Part shown: piece after piece, positions 1 through 11,228 of the stretch | How positions within the stretch are numbered: the stretch's first letter is position 1 | Layout of the letters: each line of letters begins with the position of its first letter | From: Diospyros lotus | Taxonomy: Eukaryota; Streptophyta; Magnoliopsida; Ericales; Ebenaceae | Assembly: GCF_014633365.1 (NCBI RefSeq) | Contig: NC_068351.1 | Coordinates: forward strand, 23,196,866 to 23,260,865 | DNA length: 64,000 bases | Direction of reading: 5' to 3' | Translations under genes and position numbers: made by a program | Notes under the pieces: generated by a model | Databases searched by the model: none | The model's input: the letters and a program-made list of their open reading frames with translations, nothing else | Told to the model about the DNA's origin: nothing

Positions 1-384
1 TATTTAGTTTTCTTTGTGATTGTTAAGGGTATGTTGATAGGGCTTAATTTTATATATATTTTTATTTAATTTCAATATTAGCTTTATGCAATTTATTCTA
101 TTTAAAAGTGAGTTTATATAATTTTTACATAATTTAAATTTTTTTTGTTAGGAACAATAAAGAAATTAAATTTAAAGAATTGAGCTCTAAAGAAGATATT
201 ATAAATTAATTTATAATATTAATTTTAAAATTAATATTATAACACACTTGAAGATTAATTTGAGAAGGAGAATGAATTCTTGGCAAGGAGAAGAAATCAA
301 GAAGAAAATGAATTGAAGATTAAGATGAGGTTAAGGAGAAATATTATAAAATAATAAGAAAGAAATCAAAATTAAAAGAGAAAG
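1..384. other. AT-rich non-coding flank
   Basis: Very AT-rich sequence with no supportable ORF. Its character continues after the LTR that follows (from about 3018), so it is probably the host DNA into which that LTR inserted. Confidence 0.6.
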
Positions 385-3017
385 TGTAATACTCGGGAAA
401 TCTTTAAGGGTATAAATGGAATTTTATGAAGGGTATAAATGAAATTATCAAAAGAATGAGGCTTGAGGGTACACTATCGCAGTTTTAAATGACCGAATCG
501 ATGGAATGGAGTACCCTGAAACATTAAAATATCTAAGAAAAAGATATGTTATTGACGAGTGTCTTAAGACAGGATTTATGACATTTAAAGCAATTGAAAC
601 AGAGACAATTTCTTGGTACGACTAATTTTAGCCTAGAAAATTGAATAATCATAAGGGATGTAATACTTGAGATTTTTAGATTCAGATACTTGAGGAAATA
701 GGATATTTCAAGGGATTGTGAATGTTTGGAGACAAAAGTTCAATTTCTGAGCCAGGAGCAAAATCATAATTTTTTAGGTTTGGATAAAAGTATAATTTAC
801 CTAAAAATCAAGGATATTAGCATAATTAACACTTTCTCCAGGGACTAAAATGCAATTAAAATTTAGCCCGAGGTCCATGTTAAAAATGGTCTAACTATAA
901 TTACCCAAAAAGTTCAGGCCAAAGTGTAATTCTTGAATCTTTTTCCTAAGGGCATTTGAGAGATTCAGGAAAAGCCTCATAATGACGTTAGAAATAAGAT
1001 GAAGACTCATGATGACGTTAGAGATAAGATAAAGACTCATAATGACGTTAGAGATGAGATAAGATTTGATTTGGATAACATTTGAAATGATTATAGAAAA
1101 TCTTAAAAGATTTACAATGATTGCAGAAGATCTTATAAGATTTTGAAATGATTATATAATATCTTAGAAGATTTGGAATGATTGTAAAAGATCTTAAAAG
1201 ATTTGAAATGATTGTAGAAAATTTTAGAAGATTTGAAATGATTTGAGAAAATCTTAGAAGATTTGGAATGATTATAAAAAATCTTAAAAGATTTGGAATG
1301 ATTGCAGAAGATCTTATAAGATTTGAAATGATTGAAAAAGATTTTGGAAGATTTGAAATGATTAAGAAATATTGTATTATATTGTGACTGACTTGGTGGC
1401 CAAGTTTCCAAAGTCTATAAATAGAGTGTTCATGATTAAAGATTCTCTCATTCGAAATTGTGACAAATTCGTTCTAGACGAGAGTGCTTCGAGTTTAGTG
1501 GATAGAGGGCCTTTAAAGCATACGCAAGAAATCACACATGCAGAGCATTTGGGCAGTGCGTGAGGGCTTGAAAGGAGGTGGTTTAGTCAAAAGACTTGAG
1601 GAGTTACATGAAAATCGAGGTTGGGCACAAAATTCGAAGTGTTTTGAGTTTCGTTCAAGGTGAGTGTTTGCCCCCAAAACTTGATTTATTGTGAGTGGTT
1701 TTATCCTAAAAAACTTGGTTTTGACTTGTAAGTATTTTACTGAAAAGCTTGGTTTTGACTTATAAGTGTTCCTACTTTAAACTTGATTTTGTTGTGAGTG
1801 TTCACCCCAAAATCTTGATTTGTTATGAGTGGTTCTACCCTTAAACTTAATTTTGACTTGTGAGTGTTCTACCGAAAAATTTGTTTTAACTCGTGAGGAG
1901 CTTACCAAAAACTTAATTTACTATGGGTGTTTCTACCCTAAAAACTTGGTGTTTGTTCTATCTAAATGTGTTGTGATTTCATGCAAAATGGTTTTGTTGC
2001 ATGCAAATGGTAATCGATGACAGTTGATTTTATGAGGAAGGTTCGTCCCTAAACGTTTTGTACTGGTGCATTGCATTTTATAAAATGTTATTTATATGAT
2101 GCATTGAGTTGTGAAATGTAGCATAGTCATGTGTTTTGTGTTGTTCATATGGAATGTCAGCCTAAAATGTTGTCTAGATAGTGTAACCATAATTCTCCAA
2201 GGGTATTGATGGAATAATAGGGGTATGTTGTGCTTATGTGCATGCCGGGTTAGTTACCTTGGTTTTTGTGCCGGACCTTTTGGTCAGGGAAGTTGCACTA
2301 GGATGACTAGGTAATCCATATAGGATTTGAGTTGGGATTTAGTAGTCGTTCCTGGACGCTTTTGAGTGGGAACGTAATCCCTGACGTAAATGTGGTGAGC
2401 CGGGTTCCTGCATTGATGTGACCCTCCTGAGCCGGGAGTGGTAACGATCGTTCCCGAGATATTGGGGAGATGCGTTGACTTTGCCCCCTTAAGCTAGAAC
2501 CGCGTCATGTCGATGTGTCGGTCTAGTAGCATAGATTTTAGAGAGGTTACCCTTTTCCCATGGTACGATTAAGTGCTGTGGGATTCTCTTGGGCTAGGGA
2601 TTGTCAAGTTGTGTTGGTTTATTTCATGTCTTGCATTCATTCATGAAAACGTGTTTTTGAACTCTCACTTAGATGATTCATCATTTAATCTGAACTTTGT
2701 CCTTCGAAGGGAAAAGAAATTGCCTATTTATAGGCTTTGGAAACTTGGCCGAGGAGTGACGGTGATTAGGAGTGACGCTGGTTTGGCTTTATGATATGAA
2801 TAAAGTGATTTCGGTTATGTCCTATTGAGGTTTCGATCTAGTTTCCACATTTGAGGTGATTTACCTGTCTTAGTTTATTAATGATTATAAGTTGATATAC
2901 TGAGAATGTGTAACGAGATTTTCGGGTAACAATTTTTGTATTGAGTTTTCGTTAGAAAAAAAAATATATTCCCGAAATCTTACGTTACCTAACGTCCTGG
3001 GAAAACGAGGTGTTACA
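385..3017 (+). mobile_element. Tekay/Del-like solo LTR (family 1, copy A)
   Basis: The sequence starts TGTAATACTCGG and ends GAGGTGTTACA, the TG...CA ends expected of an LTR. The flanking 5-mers GAAAG (380-384) and GAAAT (3018-3022) match at 4 of 5 positions. A TATA box (TATAAATAG) lies at 1416-1424. The second half closely resembles the LTR ending at 37821, including an identical stretch of 14 bp or more around 'gaactctcacttag'. No gag-pol is attached, so this looks like a solo LTR. A second LTR head begins at 659 and aligns with the head of the LTR at 43979, so the element may be a chimera of two LTRs. Assignment to Tekay rests on LTR style and on the Tekay-type pol elsewhere in the window. 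Confidence 0.7.
1081..1374. repeat. 30-bp minisatellite inside LTR A
   Basis: There are nearly ten head-to-tail copies of a 30-bp unit, each carrying GATTTGAAATGATT followed by an AAAATCTTA-like half. Copies differ at a few positions but keep the 30-bp period almost perfectly. The open frame across it on the minus strand is just the repeat translated (Asn-His-Phe-Lys-Ser-type periodicity) and is not a gene. Confidence 0.9.
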
Positions 3018-4863
3018 GAAATATTGAGATTGAGAAGAAAAGAATTCAAATTGGAATTGGAGGATCACTTGGAGGGCGACCATTGAGGATTGAATGAATA
3101 TTAAACTGAGGAATTGCAAATGGGAAATGGACTATTATTTCAAGAAGAAGCAAGGCAGCAAGCCGCCGCCCCGGGGGGGGGGGGGGGGGGTTGCGACCCA
3201 GATCTGGAATGAAATTCTTATCTTTATTTTTATTTTAGTTATCCCTAGATTTTAATTTTAAAATTATGTTATTATTCGTTTAATTCGATTCAAAACCCGA
3301 TCATTTTTTATATGAGAAATTTATATTATTGTGCTTAATGTTTTAAAAGAATTGATCACCTTTTAACGATTTGATAATTTATATATTACTAACTAAATAA
3401 TTTTTATAAATAAGATCCATAGGCAATATAAATTACATGTTAGACTACAATATCAATAGATAATTAGCTCATATGTGATAATCGAAAAAACTTAGTGAGT
3501 CAAATTCTCTTCTACGACTAGAGATTTTTAAAGAATTTAATACTTATTTGTTCTTTTGACATTCTCTTAAAAATTTGACAATAGAATTGAATTAATAATT
3601 AATATGACTTAAAAAATCTTATTAATTAATTTAGAAAAATTCATCATCACATGCAAATGATTTTAAAATACTATATGAGTATTTTTTATTTCGAATTGGA
3701 TTGAATGAATAATTATATAACCTAGATTAAATGAAATTTAAACCCTAGTAGCATTTATTTATTAGTTTTTCTCAAGAAAGAATCTAGTTTTGCATTAATT
3801 TTTTTTAATTTTTATTTTTCTTTTTATTCATCTAATTAATTAATTAGTTCAACTTCAGTTAACTTAAAATTAATTTGGTATTATGATCTATTTTACGTGA
3901 GATCAACATTCTTTTCATCATTATATACATATTTAATTAAGGTACACTATCTAAATTAATTGTACATAAATCACATATCATAAGTCCTAACATAGGCCGT
4001 AAATATTTTTTTATATTTTTATTAATATATTCTTGCAAAAAAATTACAGAAAATTGTAGGTAAAAAATTTGTCCCTCATAATTTAATTATTAACTTAACA
4101 ATAAGCGCCGCCAGTTCTCTAAAGCTTTTGAAAATTTGGGTATATGTATTTTGCCCAAATTTTTGTGATTAGATCTGCTCTGATAAATTGGCAACCCAAC
4201 GAGCCTGCAAGTCTTTTTTTGTCCTCTTAGATAATGTTTTTTAGGCATTTGCTTAACATCGCTTCGCTCATATTTAGCTCGCTCTTGCGGGATTAAACAC
4301 TTCCCAAAGCCCCCTTTGGACATGATTTGGTGACATATAACCCAAGTCAATTCATTCAGGCATTCCATCGAACAGTTGGTGGATAGTGTGTTTTTTTTTT
4401 TTTTTTTTATTGGGCCGCAAAGTCTTCGCTTTAACATTTCGTCCAAGACATGGTGTTTGTCCATGCCCTTTGGATAAGATTTTCTCGTATTCATTTTTGT
4501 TGTTTAAAATTGATAGTTTTAAATTTAAAACAATACAAAAAAATTTAAGAAGTCTTACAATTTTCATTGTTTAATATTATTACTATTTTCCATATTATGA
4601 TATACTTAAACAAAATTCTTATAACAATTAAGTGTCATAAAATAAAACCAATTTGCTAGCACGCTTGCCTGGCTTCATCCACTCTAAATTAAAAGAACAA
4701 TTTCAAAACCACGACCACTGTAGGAGCCAAAATTATATATGTTTATTACCGCATTCGAGACACTCAAATCAAGGTTCGTAAATTTATGAGTTATTATACA
4801 GTCTTCCATAACGTTTTCAGTACTAACCCAAAGGCAAAAGCGGAGTTCGTTTTCACTCACATC
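3018..4863. other. AT-rich intergenic DNA 3' of the PsbQ-like gene
   Basis: No coding region can be supported. It holds a poly-G run (3173-3190), a poly-T run near 4391-4408 and short AT-rich repeats. The overlapping frames near 4090-4570 have no domain signature and look like chance ORFs. Confidence 0.6.
3173..3190. repeat. Poly-G homopolymer of 18 bases
   Basis: A GC-rich island (GCCGCCGCCCC) runs straight into 18 consecutive G in otherwise AT-rich DNA. It could form G-quadruplex or C/G hairpin structures, or its length could be a sequencing or assembly artefact. Confidence 0.85.
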
Positions 4864-5439
4864 CTAAATTTTAGACAAAATATCATCAAGAGCCAAAACC
4901 AATGCATCGTAGAATTTTTGGACCCGTTTGATATCTCTATCTCTCGCCGCATAATCCAATGCAGTGATGGCATTGAAGAGGACCGAGTAGAGCTTCCTGA
5001 GTTGAGGCCTCTCCTTGCCGGGCTTGCTCTGAATGATGGTATAAATATCCTGCTTCAAATACGCAGCGCTCTTTCGCAGCGCTTTCTGGGCTTCCTTCCA
5101 CGCCTCCGGCTCCAACAAGCCCGCCTTCACCCGCAGCAAGTCCTGCGCGTGGCCTCTGATCCCGGCCTCGGCCTCTGCCACACTTTGGTCCGGTGCCATC
5201 ATCCTCAAGTCCAATGCACTTGCCACCGGCGTCGCAAAAACTCTACTATTGGACAGTAGAAGCAGCGAGCTCGCAGTTGCTAGCCTCCTGCTGATGCTGC
5301 TGCTGCTTTGTTTGTGGGTAGCTTCAGCTTGGACTATATTGTCATGGCGATGTTTGAATTGGTAATTAGTTAGGTCTGGAAAAGGTTTTTGTAGGTTGTT
5401 GGGTTCAAAGGCTGATATAATTGCTTTCACCAATGCCAT
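4864..5439 (-). CDS. PQL3: PsbQ-like protein, thylakoid lumen (PQL3-type)
   Basis: This is a complete intronless 191-residue frame from ATG at 5439 to TAG at 4864. Residues 1-75 look like a bipartite chloroplast/thylakoid transit peptide: a Ser-rich stretch (45-50), twin arginines at 51-52, a hydrophobic core (about 57-62) and an Ala-x-Ala lumenal cleavage motif at 73-75. The twin arginines suggest Tat-pathway import. The remaining 116 or so residues are a charged, all-helical domain typical of PsbQ-like proteins, with the conserved-looking stretches YLKQDIYTII, RPQLRKLYSVLF and LDYAARD. The family's PQL1-3 members are known from Arabidopsis to be needed for the chloroplast NADH dehydrogenase-like complex, not for oxygen evolution itself. 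The choice of PQL3 over PQL1/2 rests on sequence character recalled without a search. A TATA-like box lies about 50 bp upstream. The start is the only in-frame Met before the transit peptide. Confidence 0.85.
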   Translation of the reverse strand: MALVKAIISAFEPNNLQKPFPDLTNYQFKHRHDNIVQAEATHKQSSSSISRRLATASSLLLLSNSRVFATPVASALDLRMMAPDQSVAEAEAGIRGHAQDLLRVKAGLLEPEAWKEAQKALRKSAAYLKQDIYTIIQSKPGKERPQLRKLYSVLFNAITALDYAARDRDIKRVQKFYDALVLALDDILSKI

Positions 5440-5957
5440 AATGTGATGTCTCTTTTGGAAAACGTTATCCCCATATGATTTTGGTGCCTTATTTATATAT
5501 GTCCTGGAATTCAGAGGGGGTTTGTTTTTTTCTCAAGCATAACTCTACATTCATGGAAATTTATACGAGACTAGCAAAAGGGCAACAGAAAAATTCTACT
5601 AGAAATCCTATGAATTAAGTAGAAATGAGAACTCCAAGTGGTCGATGTTTTTATGCTGCTGTGCGCTGATTGGTCGAACACCATTACTATGGATAGAATA
5701 TTATATATATGCAGTTGTTTTCTCTGTTTGTACTAAACAATATATTTCTTACAAAAATTATTTATTCCAACTTTTGTGGGAAATCTTTTAGGTTTTAGTC
5801 TTTACAATCATTTGACGTTTGTTCTCAACCCTTTTTTCTTAATTAACTTCTAGTTTTATGCTAGCAAAAGACAATCCCACCAGGCTACTGGCCACCATGG
5901 TTAGACGCCTAGCTCCATACCAAGACCCACTCCTTCCGAGCTTGCAATCCATGATGG
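5440..5957. other. Promoter and upstream spacer of the PsbQ-like gene
   Basis: AT-rich DNA upstream (minus-strand sense) of the PsbQ-like gene. Apart from the TATA-like box I see no defined element. Repeat-derived sequence starts within or just after the last 100 bp. Confidence 0.5.
5488..5500 (-). promoter_or_regulatory. TATA-like box of the PsbQ-like gene
   Basis: On the minus strand ATATATAAATAAG lies about 50 bp 5' of the ATG at 5439, a spacing compatible with a TSS near 5460 and a short leader. Confidence 0.5.
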
Positions 5958-6545
5958 TGTGTCACAAGAAAAAAAACACTGAAAAATAAATTAATTAATA
6001 AATAATAAAAAGTGAGTCAACCCAAATTAACTAGATTGACCCAGTAGCAAAGGGCCATGAGAAAGCAAACCTCCCCTTGCCGTACTAGGGTCGCCGCAGG
6101 CTGACCACGACCCAGGGCCACCTAGAACTAGTTGCGGCCCAAGAACTAGCCCTAGGGGCGGCTCCACCACCAAAATATTTTCCTGAGTACAGAAGGGTCC
6201 CACGCAACACGCAAACAAGGATAACTTCGATATCCAAAAAATTCTTCGAGAAGATAAATATCATCTCTAAGAGATGAATATTATCTATAAGAGTTCTAAT
6301 TTTTGTGGACTTAGGATTACTTCATGGCTCTCTATAAATAAGCAGTCACTCATTCCAAAAAAAGGTATGTCTTTGATACTAGTGGCAATTCTGCTCTATA
6401 GTTTTTAGCATCCTTAGTGTCTAACTTAAGTATCGGAGTGTTTGCGCGAAAAGGTTTAACTACTTTTTTTTTTCTTACAGACTTAGGTGACCTGATGACA
6501 ACGTTCTCAATTAAATAAATTCATTGTTGTATCTTAACAACAACA
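5958..6545 (+). mobile_element. Tat-lineage Gypsy LTR (left border approximate)
   Basis: A TATA box (TATAAATAAG, 6333-6342) is followed by a U5-type tail. The tail carries the signature 'aacttaagtatcgga', common in plant Tat LTRs, and ends in AACAACA at 6545. TTGGCATCGTATGTGG directly follows and resembles the primer-binding region seen after Tat LTRs (TTGGCGCCGTCTGTGGG type). The 5' border is not certain because no TSD partner is available. Confidence 0.6.
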
Positions 6546-7334
6546 GTTGGCATCGTATGTGGAAAACGTACGAAAAGCCAACGAATTAGTCTACAATGGC
6601 CCCAAATGAGAAGCACTACTGATCAACAAGGTCAAGAAAGAGCGAAAGCTCAGTCCCTAGGGTGTCCTCTCGGGGCACAGACATTCTCTCATTCCCAATG
6701 AGACCGCCACAAGATAGACCACTTCATACCACTCAAGATTCTTAGCCTCAGGCTAAACCTAAGTCTCACCTCGAAAGCCAGCTGGGAATTCACCCCCATG
6801 ACTAGCTAGGGTGAACTTACTCTCAAGACTAGCTAGAATTCACCCCCAAGGCTAGCTGGGGGTTCACTCTCAAGACTAGTTGAGAATTCACCTCTAAGGC
6901 AAGCTGGGAGTTCACTCTCAAGACCAGTTGGAAATTCACCTCCAGGGCTAGTAGGAAACTCGTCCCACAAGATTTATAGAGCCAATTAGGCAACCTCTTC
7001 CCATGGTGCCACTAGAGTACGAAGTCTTGTGACACCAAAATAAAGAAGGAACATAGGCACTCCATAAAGTTATTGGGTTATTGAAAAATATTACCCCATG
7101 TGTGGCTTGCCATCAGCCTTGTGGAAGTATATGTTCAGCACAATCCCTCTCCAAAGGGCACAAAAAGAAAGTTCTAAGACTACACTGGAACCACAAAGAA
7201 CTCGATCACAGTCCATTCCTCCTCGGAGAACCCATACCTGAGGCCCTTCTCCTTCTAGGATTCAAGATCATTGGAAGTACGTTTACTGATGAAAAACGGA
7301 TCCTGCCAAGGGGTTTTGTGAAAAAGATCAACAA
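6546..7334 (+). mobile_element. Decayed internal region of the Tat element (leader/gag start)
   Basis: Sequence downstream of the Tat LTR and its primer-binding site. An ATG at about 6597 could be the old gag start, but the frame closes within a few codons. It contains a minisatellite (6769-6965) and stops where a reverse-oriented Tekay-like LTR begins at 7335. No recognisable gag domain is left. Confidence 0.45.
6769..6965. repeat. Minisatellite of about 25 bp, eight degenerate copies
   Basis: Roughly eight head-to-tail units of 23-27 bp alternate between two subtypes, around 'gctagctgggaattcacc' and 'gactagttgagttcactc'. This alternation suggests a two-unit higher-order repeat of about 50 bp. 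It lies in the remnant internal region of the Tat-like element. Confidence 0.8.
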
Positions 7335-8777
7335 TGTAACACCTCACTTTTTTGGGGCTGTTATAACTTAGGACGATTCTGAGATATAAAAAAAAAAAAA
7401 AAATTCTTTCAAAACTAATGCTAAACCATATCATTACTCATATCTATCCTAAAATTTTTATACATCTATCTCAAAAAAGAATCATCATATACGTCAAATG
7501 CGGAAACTAGAATTGAACTTTAACTTTAACATCAAATCATAGCGGTATACATGACCGTTTTTCAAACTTAATCCCCAATACAAGGCTATTCATCAATGGG
7601 ACATAAGTTTCTCAACATGTTTTAATACATAACATAAGTTCTTGACTAACATTAACCTTAAATAGGCTTATACATCATCATTCTTTCAAAATGTATAGAA
7701 TTCAAAGTAGCAGAACTTAAATACATAGACTACATAACATACATTCAATTCATCATTCACTTTGCTAAGTGCCATTTCATACCTCATTCATCCTCGTTTC
7801 TGTTACAATCTCCATCTAAAATATTTGAATATTCTAGGGGCAAAGCGCAAGTTAGATGATGAATCATCTAAATAAGGGTACAAAAATATATTTCGTGCGT
7901 GAATGCAAAATGTAAAATGTCATCATTCATTTTCTAGTTTGAATCGACTGCACCCAACTGCTACTCCCTATTTTTACAGCCTCCTTCCCATGCCGAGGTG
8001 TATGGGTGCACCCTTGGTAGAGCAGCGGTGCTAGTCCATAATCCCAAACCCTGTGCAATGTATGACCAATAATATCATCGTGTACACATGCACATTTCAT
8101 CGATCATAGCATGTAAATGCAACCTACATGACATATTCACATCAACACATGACAACATGATAAAACTATTTACATAAAATTGGGTTTTGGGTCCAACCAG
8201 TTACCTTCTCAAGCTTATCGGGCTAGCTCGATATTCGTGCCTTATCTCGAAATACATGGATCGCCTCGATTTGCGTGACAACCTCAAAATTCACACAAGT
8301 CATTTCAACTTAAGCCTCAAAACACCATAATCATCATATTTGTTTAAATAAGCATTAAAACCTATTTTTACATAATTTCTTACATTTTCTTTATTTTTCT
8401 CTCTATTTCTTCCTATTTTTCCACAATAAATCCAAACTAAATATTTCTCAAATATTTAACTATAACAATTCATAAAATAACACTCCTGAATTTATTGAAA
8501 TTTTCTAAGAAATTTTACTTACTTTAACTTAGCCTCTCAGGCTTTCTCAGTATGTGTGCCCTAACCTCGAAACTCGTGACCGATTAATTTTCTGATGACC
8601 TCTCGCACACCAGCACGCCGACCCTGCTTGCAGCTCCACCACCGACTGCCTCCAGTAGCCACGCAACTGCCAGCCATCGCCCCCTAACACAAGCCTTCAC
8701 GCTAGCTTCCCCGCACGACCAGCCATGGTAGTTGGTTGCTACTCGCTGATCGGCCATTGACCTCACCGGCTGCCTCC
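7335..8777 (-). mobile_element. Reverse-oriented Tekay-like LTR, truncated (family 1, copy E)
   Basis: It begins TGTAACACCTCAC, the reverse complement of the GTTACA end of family-1 LTRs. Around 7845-7880 it contains the reverse complement of the 'agatgattcatcat' segment of LTR A (2670). The far (U3) part is GC-rich. The right border near 8777 interrupts the Tat pol reading frame just after residues LDVFAW, so this LTR cuts the Tat element. No TSD was found and the U3 end is probably missing. Confidence 0.6.
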
Positions 8778-11190
8778 ATGCAAACACATCAAGGTTAGCT
8801 TTAAGGAAATTGGTAAGTTGGGACTTTACCTTGAGAGTCAGATTCTTTCCCAGCTGGAGACATATTTCTTCATCCTCTTCCCTGACTAAGATGTCCTGGA
8901 GCTCTTCCATTGGGCCTGTGGATCTATCACAGTCCACCTCGCGGGGGTCTAGATCGTAGCTAACACCTCTCTGGCTTATAGGCCACGGGTTGACCCCACA
9001 ACAACATTCACCTTCTTCCCCTTGACCCCCATTTTTATAGTGTCTTCATAATAGCGCCTTGTAAGGTGTTGCTCACCTCGCACACATCCTATTCCATTAA
9101 GGGTAGGGAACTTGATAGTCAATGACCTGGTAGAGGTGATCAGATCTAGGTCGTTCATTGTTGGCCTCCCAAGTGCGACGTTATATGTTGAATGGCAGTC
9201 CACTATAAGGAATTTCGTTAATGTTGTGGCCTGGCGATCTACATCTCCAATGGTAAAGGGGAGACTAATTCGTTCAACAGGGATCACTGCATCTCTTGTA
9301 AACCCATAGAGTGGCTCCAGGGATGAGCTCAATTGCTCTGGCCGTAGTCCCATTTGATCAAAGCAAGCTCTGTACATTACACTCATCAAGTTGTCTGTAT
9401 ATACCATTATCCTTTGCAATTCAGCATTTCCAATTCAGGCGTGAATAACGAGGACATCATTGTGTGGCCAATGGACATCTTTAGCCTCTTCCTCCGAGAA
9501 AATGATCTTTTCTGTCATCCTTCTAGTTCGCTTCACGGGTGTGGCCTGCTCGTTTGACCCTGTCAATAAGACATGGTTGGCCTTATGCATGTACCTTTTG
9601 TGGGACCTAGGGGAAGTTCCAACGAGGTGGGGTCCGCCATGAATCGTATAGATTGTTCGAACTGCCGCTGCTGCGTTAGTTGTTGGGACAGTCGCACCAC
9701 ATAGTCTCTCAACCGACCTCTTCTAATCAGATCATCAATAGCAACCCTCAAAGCCCAGCATTCAGAAGTGTTATGACCCGCCTCGTTGTGGTATGCACAG
9801 AATTTCTCCTTGTTCTTGAATTTGTTGGGAGTCTTTATCGGGTTAGGCTTCCCGAACTCCTCCCTATTTCTTTCCATGGCGAAGATTCTTTCTTGGGGAT
9901 CCGATAAAGCACTATAGCTATCAAAGCGACCTGACCGTGAAGGTCACTCCTCCCTATCCTCCTTGCGAGCTCACTTGGAGATCTGGTTGTTCGAGCGTTC
10001 TCCCCGAGCTTCCCTTTCTTTGTCTCTGTTATTTCTTTTCTTGTTCTAGTTGGAGCCCCCAGCCTCTTCTTTCTGTCCAGGGGGCTTTTTTGAGCCAAAA
10101 GCCTCTTCCCACCAGATCTCTTTGGCAGCTCGTTCATAGAATTCCCCTAAATCTTTAACAGGGGTCACGTAGATACTCTCATAGAGCTTCCCATCCTTGT
10201 GAAGACCTGCTGAAATCGTAGTCAAGATGCTTTCATCGGAGGGATCTTCGATATTGCTCACCTCACGTCTGAACCTGCCAATGTAGTCCTTTAAGGACTC
10301 GTTTGTCCTCTGGAATACCATGGCGAGATGGCATGCGGGGCGAACATCCTTCCCATCGCCCTGTATTGATTAAGAAACCTCTGCTAATATTCTTCCCAAC
10401 TGCCAATGTTGCAAGGTGGAAGACTCTTGAACCAAGCTTGGGGGATATCACCCAAGATTGCTGGAAAGATGCAACGCTTGACCAGCGAGCTGGTTGTCTA
10501 CAAATCCATCTAGACATTAAACGCGTCCAGGTGGTCATAGGGGTCATTGTCCCCATTGTACTGCCGCATACTTGGGACTTTAAATCTATGAGGGAAGGCT
10601 CAAGTTCAACTTCACTGATGAATGGTGTCCGGTCCCCATGGTCATTATTCTAGCTGCGAACTCCTTGTTGCGCCTCCAACTGTCGAACCCTTTGAAACAA
10701 TTCCTCAACGATAGAGTCCGGGTCTGCAGATCGCTGGGCCTATGATCGCCTACTATCCTACTCTGGAGAATGATTATTTGGAGGTGAATAGTTATCTCCA
10801 ATAGCCTCCTCACCCGGTAGAGGTCTCTCCTGTCGAGGTTGGCGAGCCCTTTGGGGTGAAGGGATTCTCAGTGGTCTCTAGACAGCCTATACCTGAACTT
10901 GGGCATGGACCCTGACTGCTTCAGCGAGCTACATAAATGTATTCTCTAACGCCTCCTGGCGTTACTGCTAGGCCTGGAACGTTTCCATCCCGATGGTATG
11001 AGCGACAAGTTAGACCGGAGCCTATGGGGGCATGCTGATGGTGACTCCAACCAATGGTGGAAAAGGGGCATCTGTTGCATAAACAATTAATGGGTCCTCT
11101 AGTTGATGGAACATCCAAAGGTTGATTGCGGTGATTCTCTAGCAAATCGGCCACTACGTCAAAACTTCGTGCATTCCTTCCTCTTATCAT
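8778..11190 (-). pseudogene. Tat-lineage Gypsy gag-protease, decayed
   Basis: In minus-strand order there is an N-terminal gag frame from the ATG at 11190 and a capsid-type Retrotrans_gag stretch (about 10046-10321, with LKDYIGRFRREV). A zinc knuckle of the C-x2-H-x4-H-x4-C Tat style (CAYHNEAGHNTSEC, within 9563-9877) follows. Then comes a retropepsin-like region (8976-9419), followed by the start of the pol linker (VKSQLTNFLKANLDVFAW, ending near 8777). The product would have been the nucleocapsid and protease of a Ty3/Gypsy element. The protease catalytic D-T-G position reads Y-T-D, so it is dead. Frames change between domains. Reverse transcriptase, RNase H and integrase are absent where the LTR at 7335-8777 intrudes. 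Confidence 0.8.
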
Positions 11191-11208
11191 GGCTAGCGAT
11201 CAGAGTGG

Positions 11209-11226
11209 GCCTTTCTTCTAGCGCCA
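11209..11226 (-). other. Primer-binding site of the minus-strand Tat element
   Basis: Minus-strand TGGCGCTAGAAGAAAGG lies just 3' of the LTR and about 20 bp before the gag ATG, matching the TGGCGC-initial primer-binding sites usual in plant Gypsy elements. Confidence 0.6.
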
Positions 11227-11228
11227 AA

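Noticed and set aside
1133..1411. A frame encoding a repetitive NHFKSSKIF-type peptide
   Set aside because: It is a translation of the 30-bp minisatellite inside an LTR; the period is a multiple of three.
4090..4494. A 134-codon minus-strand frame
   Set aside because: It crosses a poly-A/T run (Lys tract), has no domain and sits in AT-rich intergenic DNA.
4786..5259. A 157-codon plus-strand frame
   Set aside because: It is antisense to the PsbQ-like gene.
8584..8937. A 117-codon minus-strand frame
   Set aside because: It fuses a piece of Tat pol to LTR sequence across a junction at about 8777. It is a chimera and not a gene.
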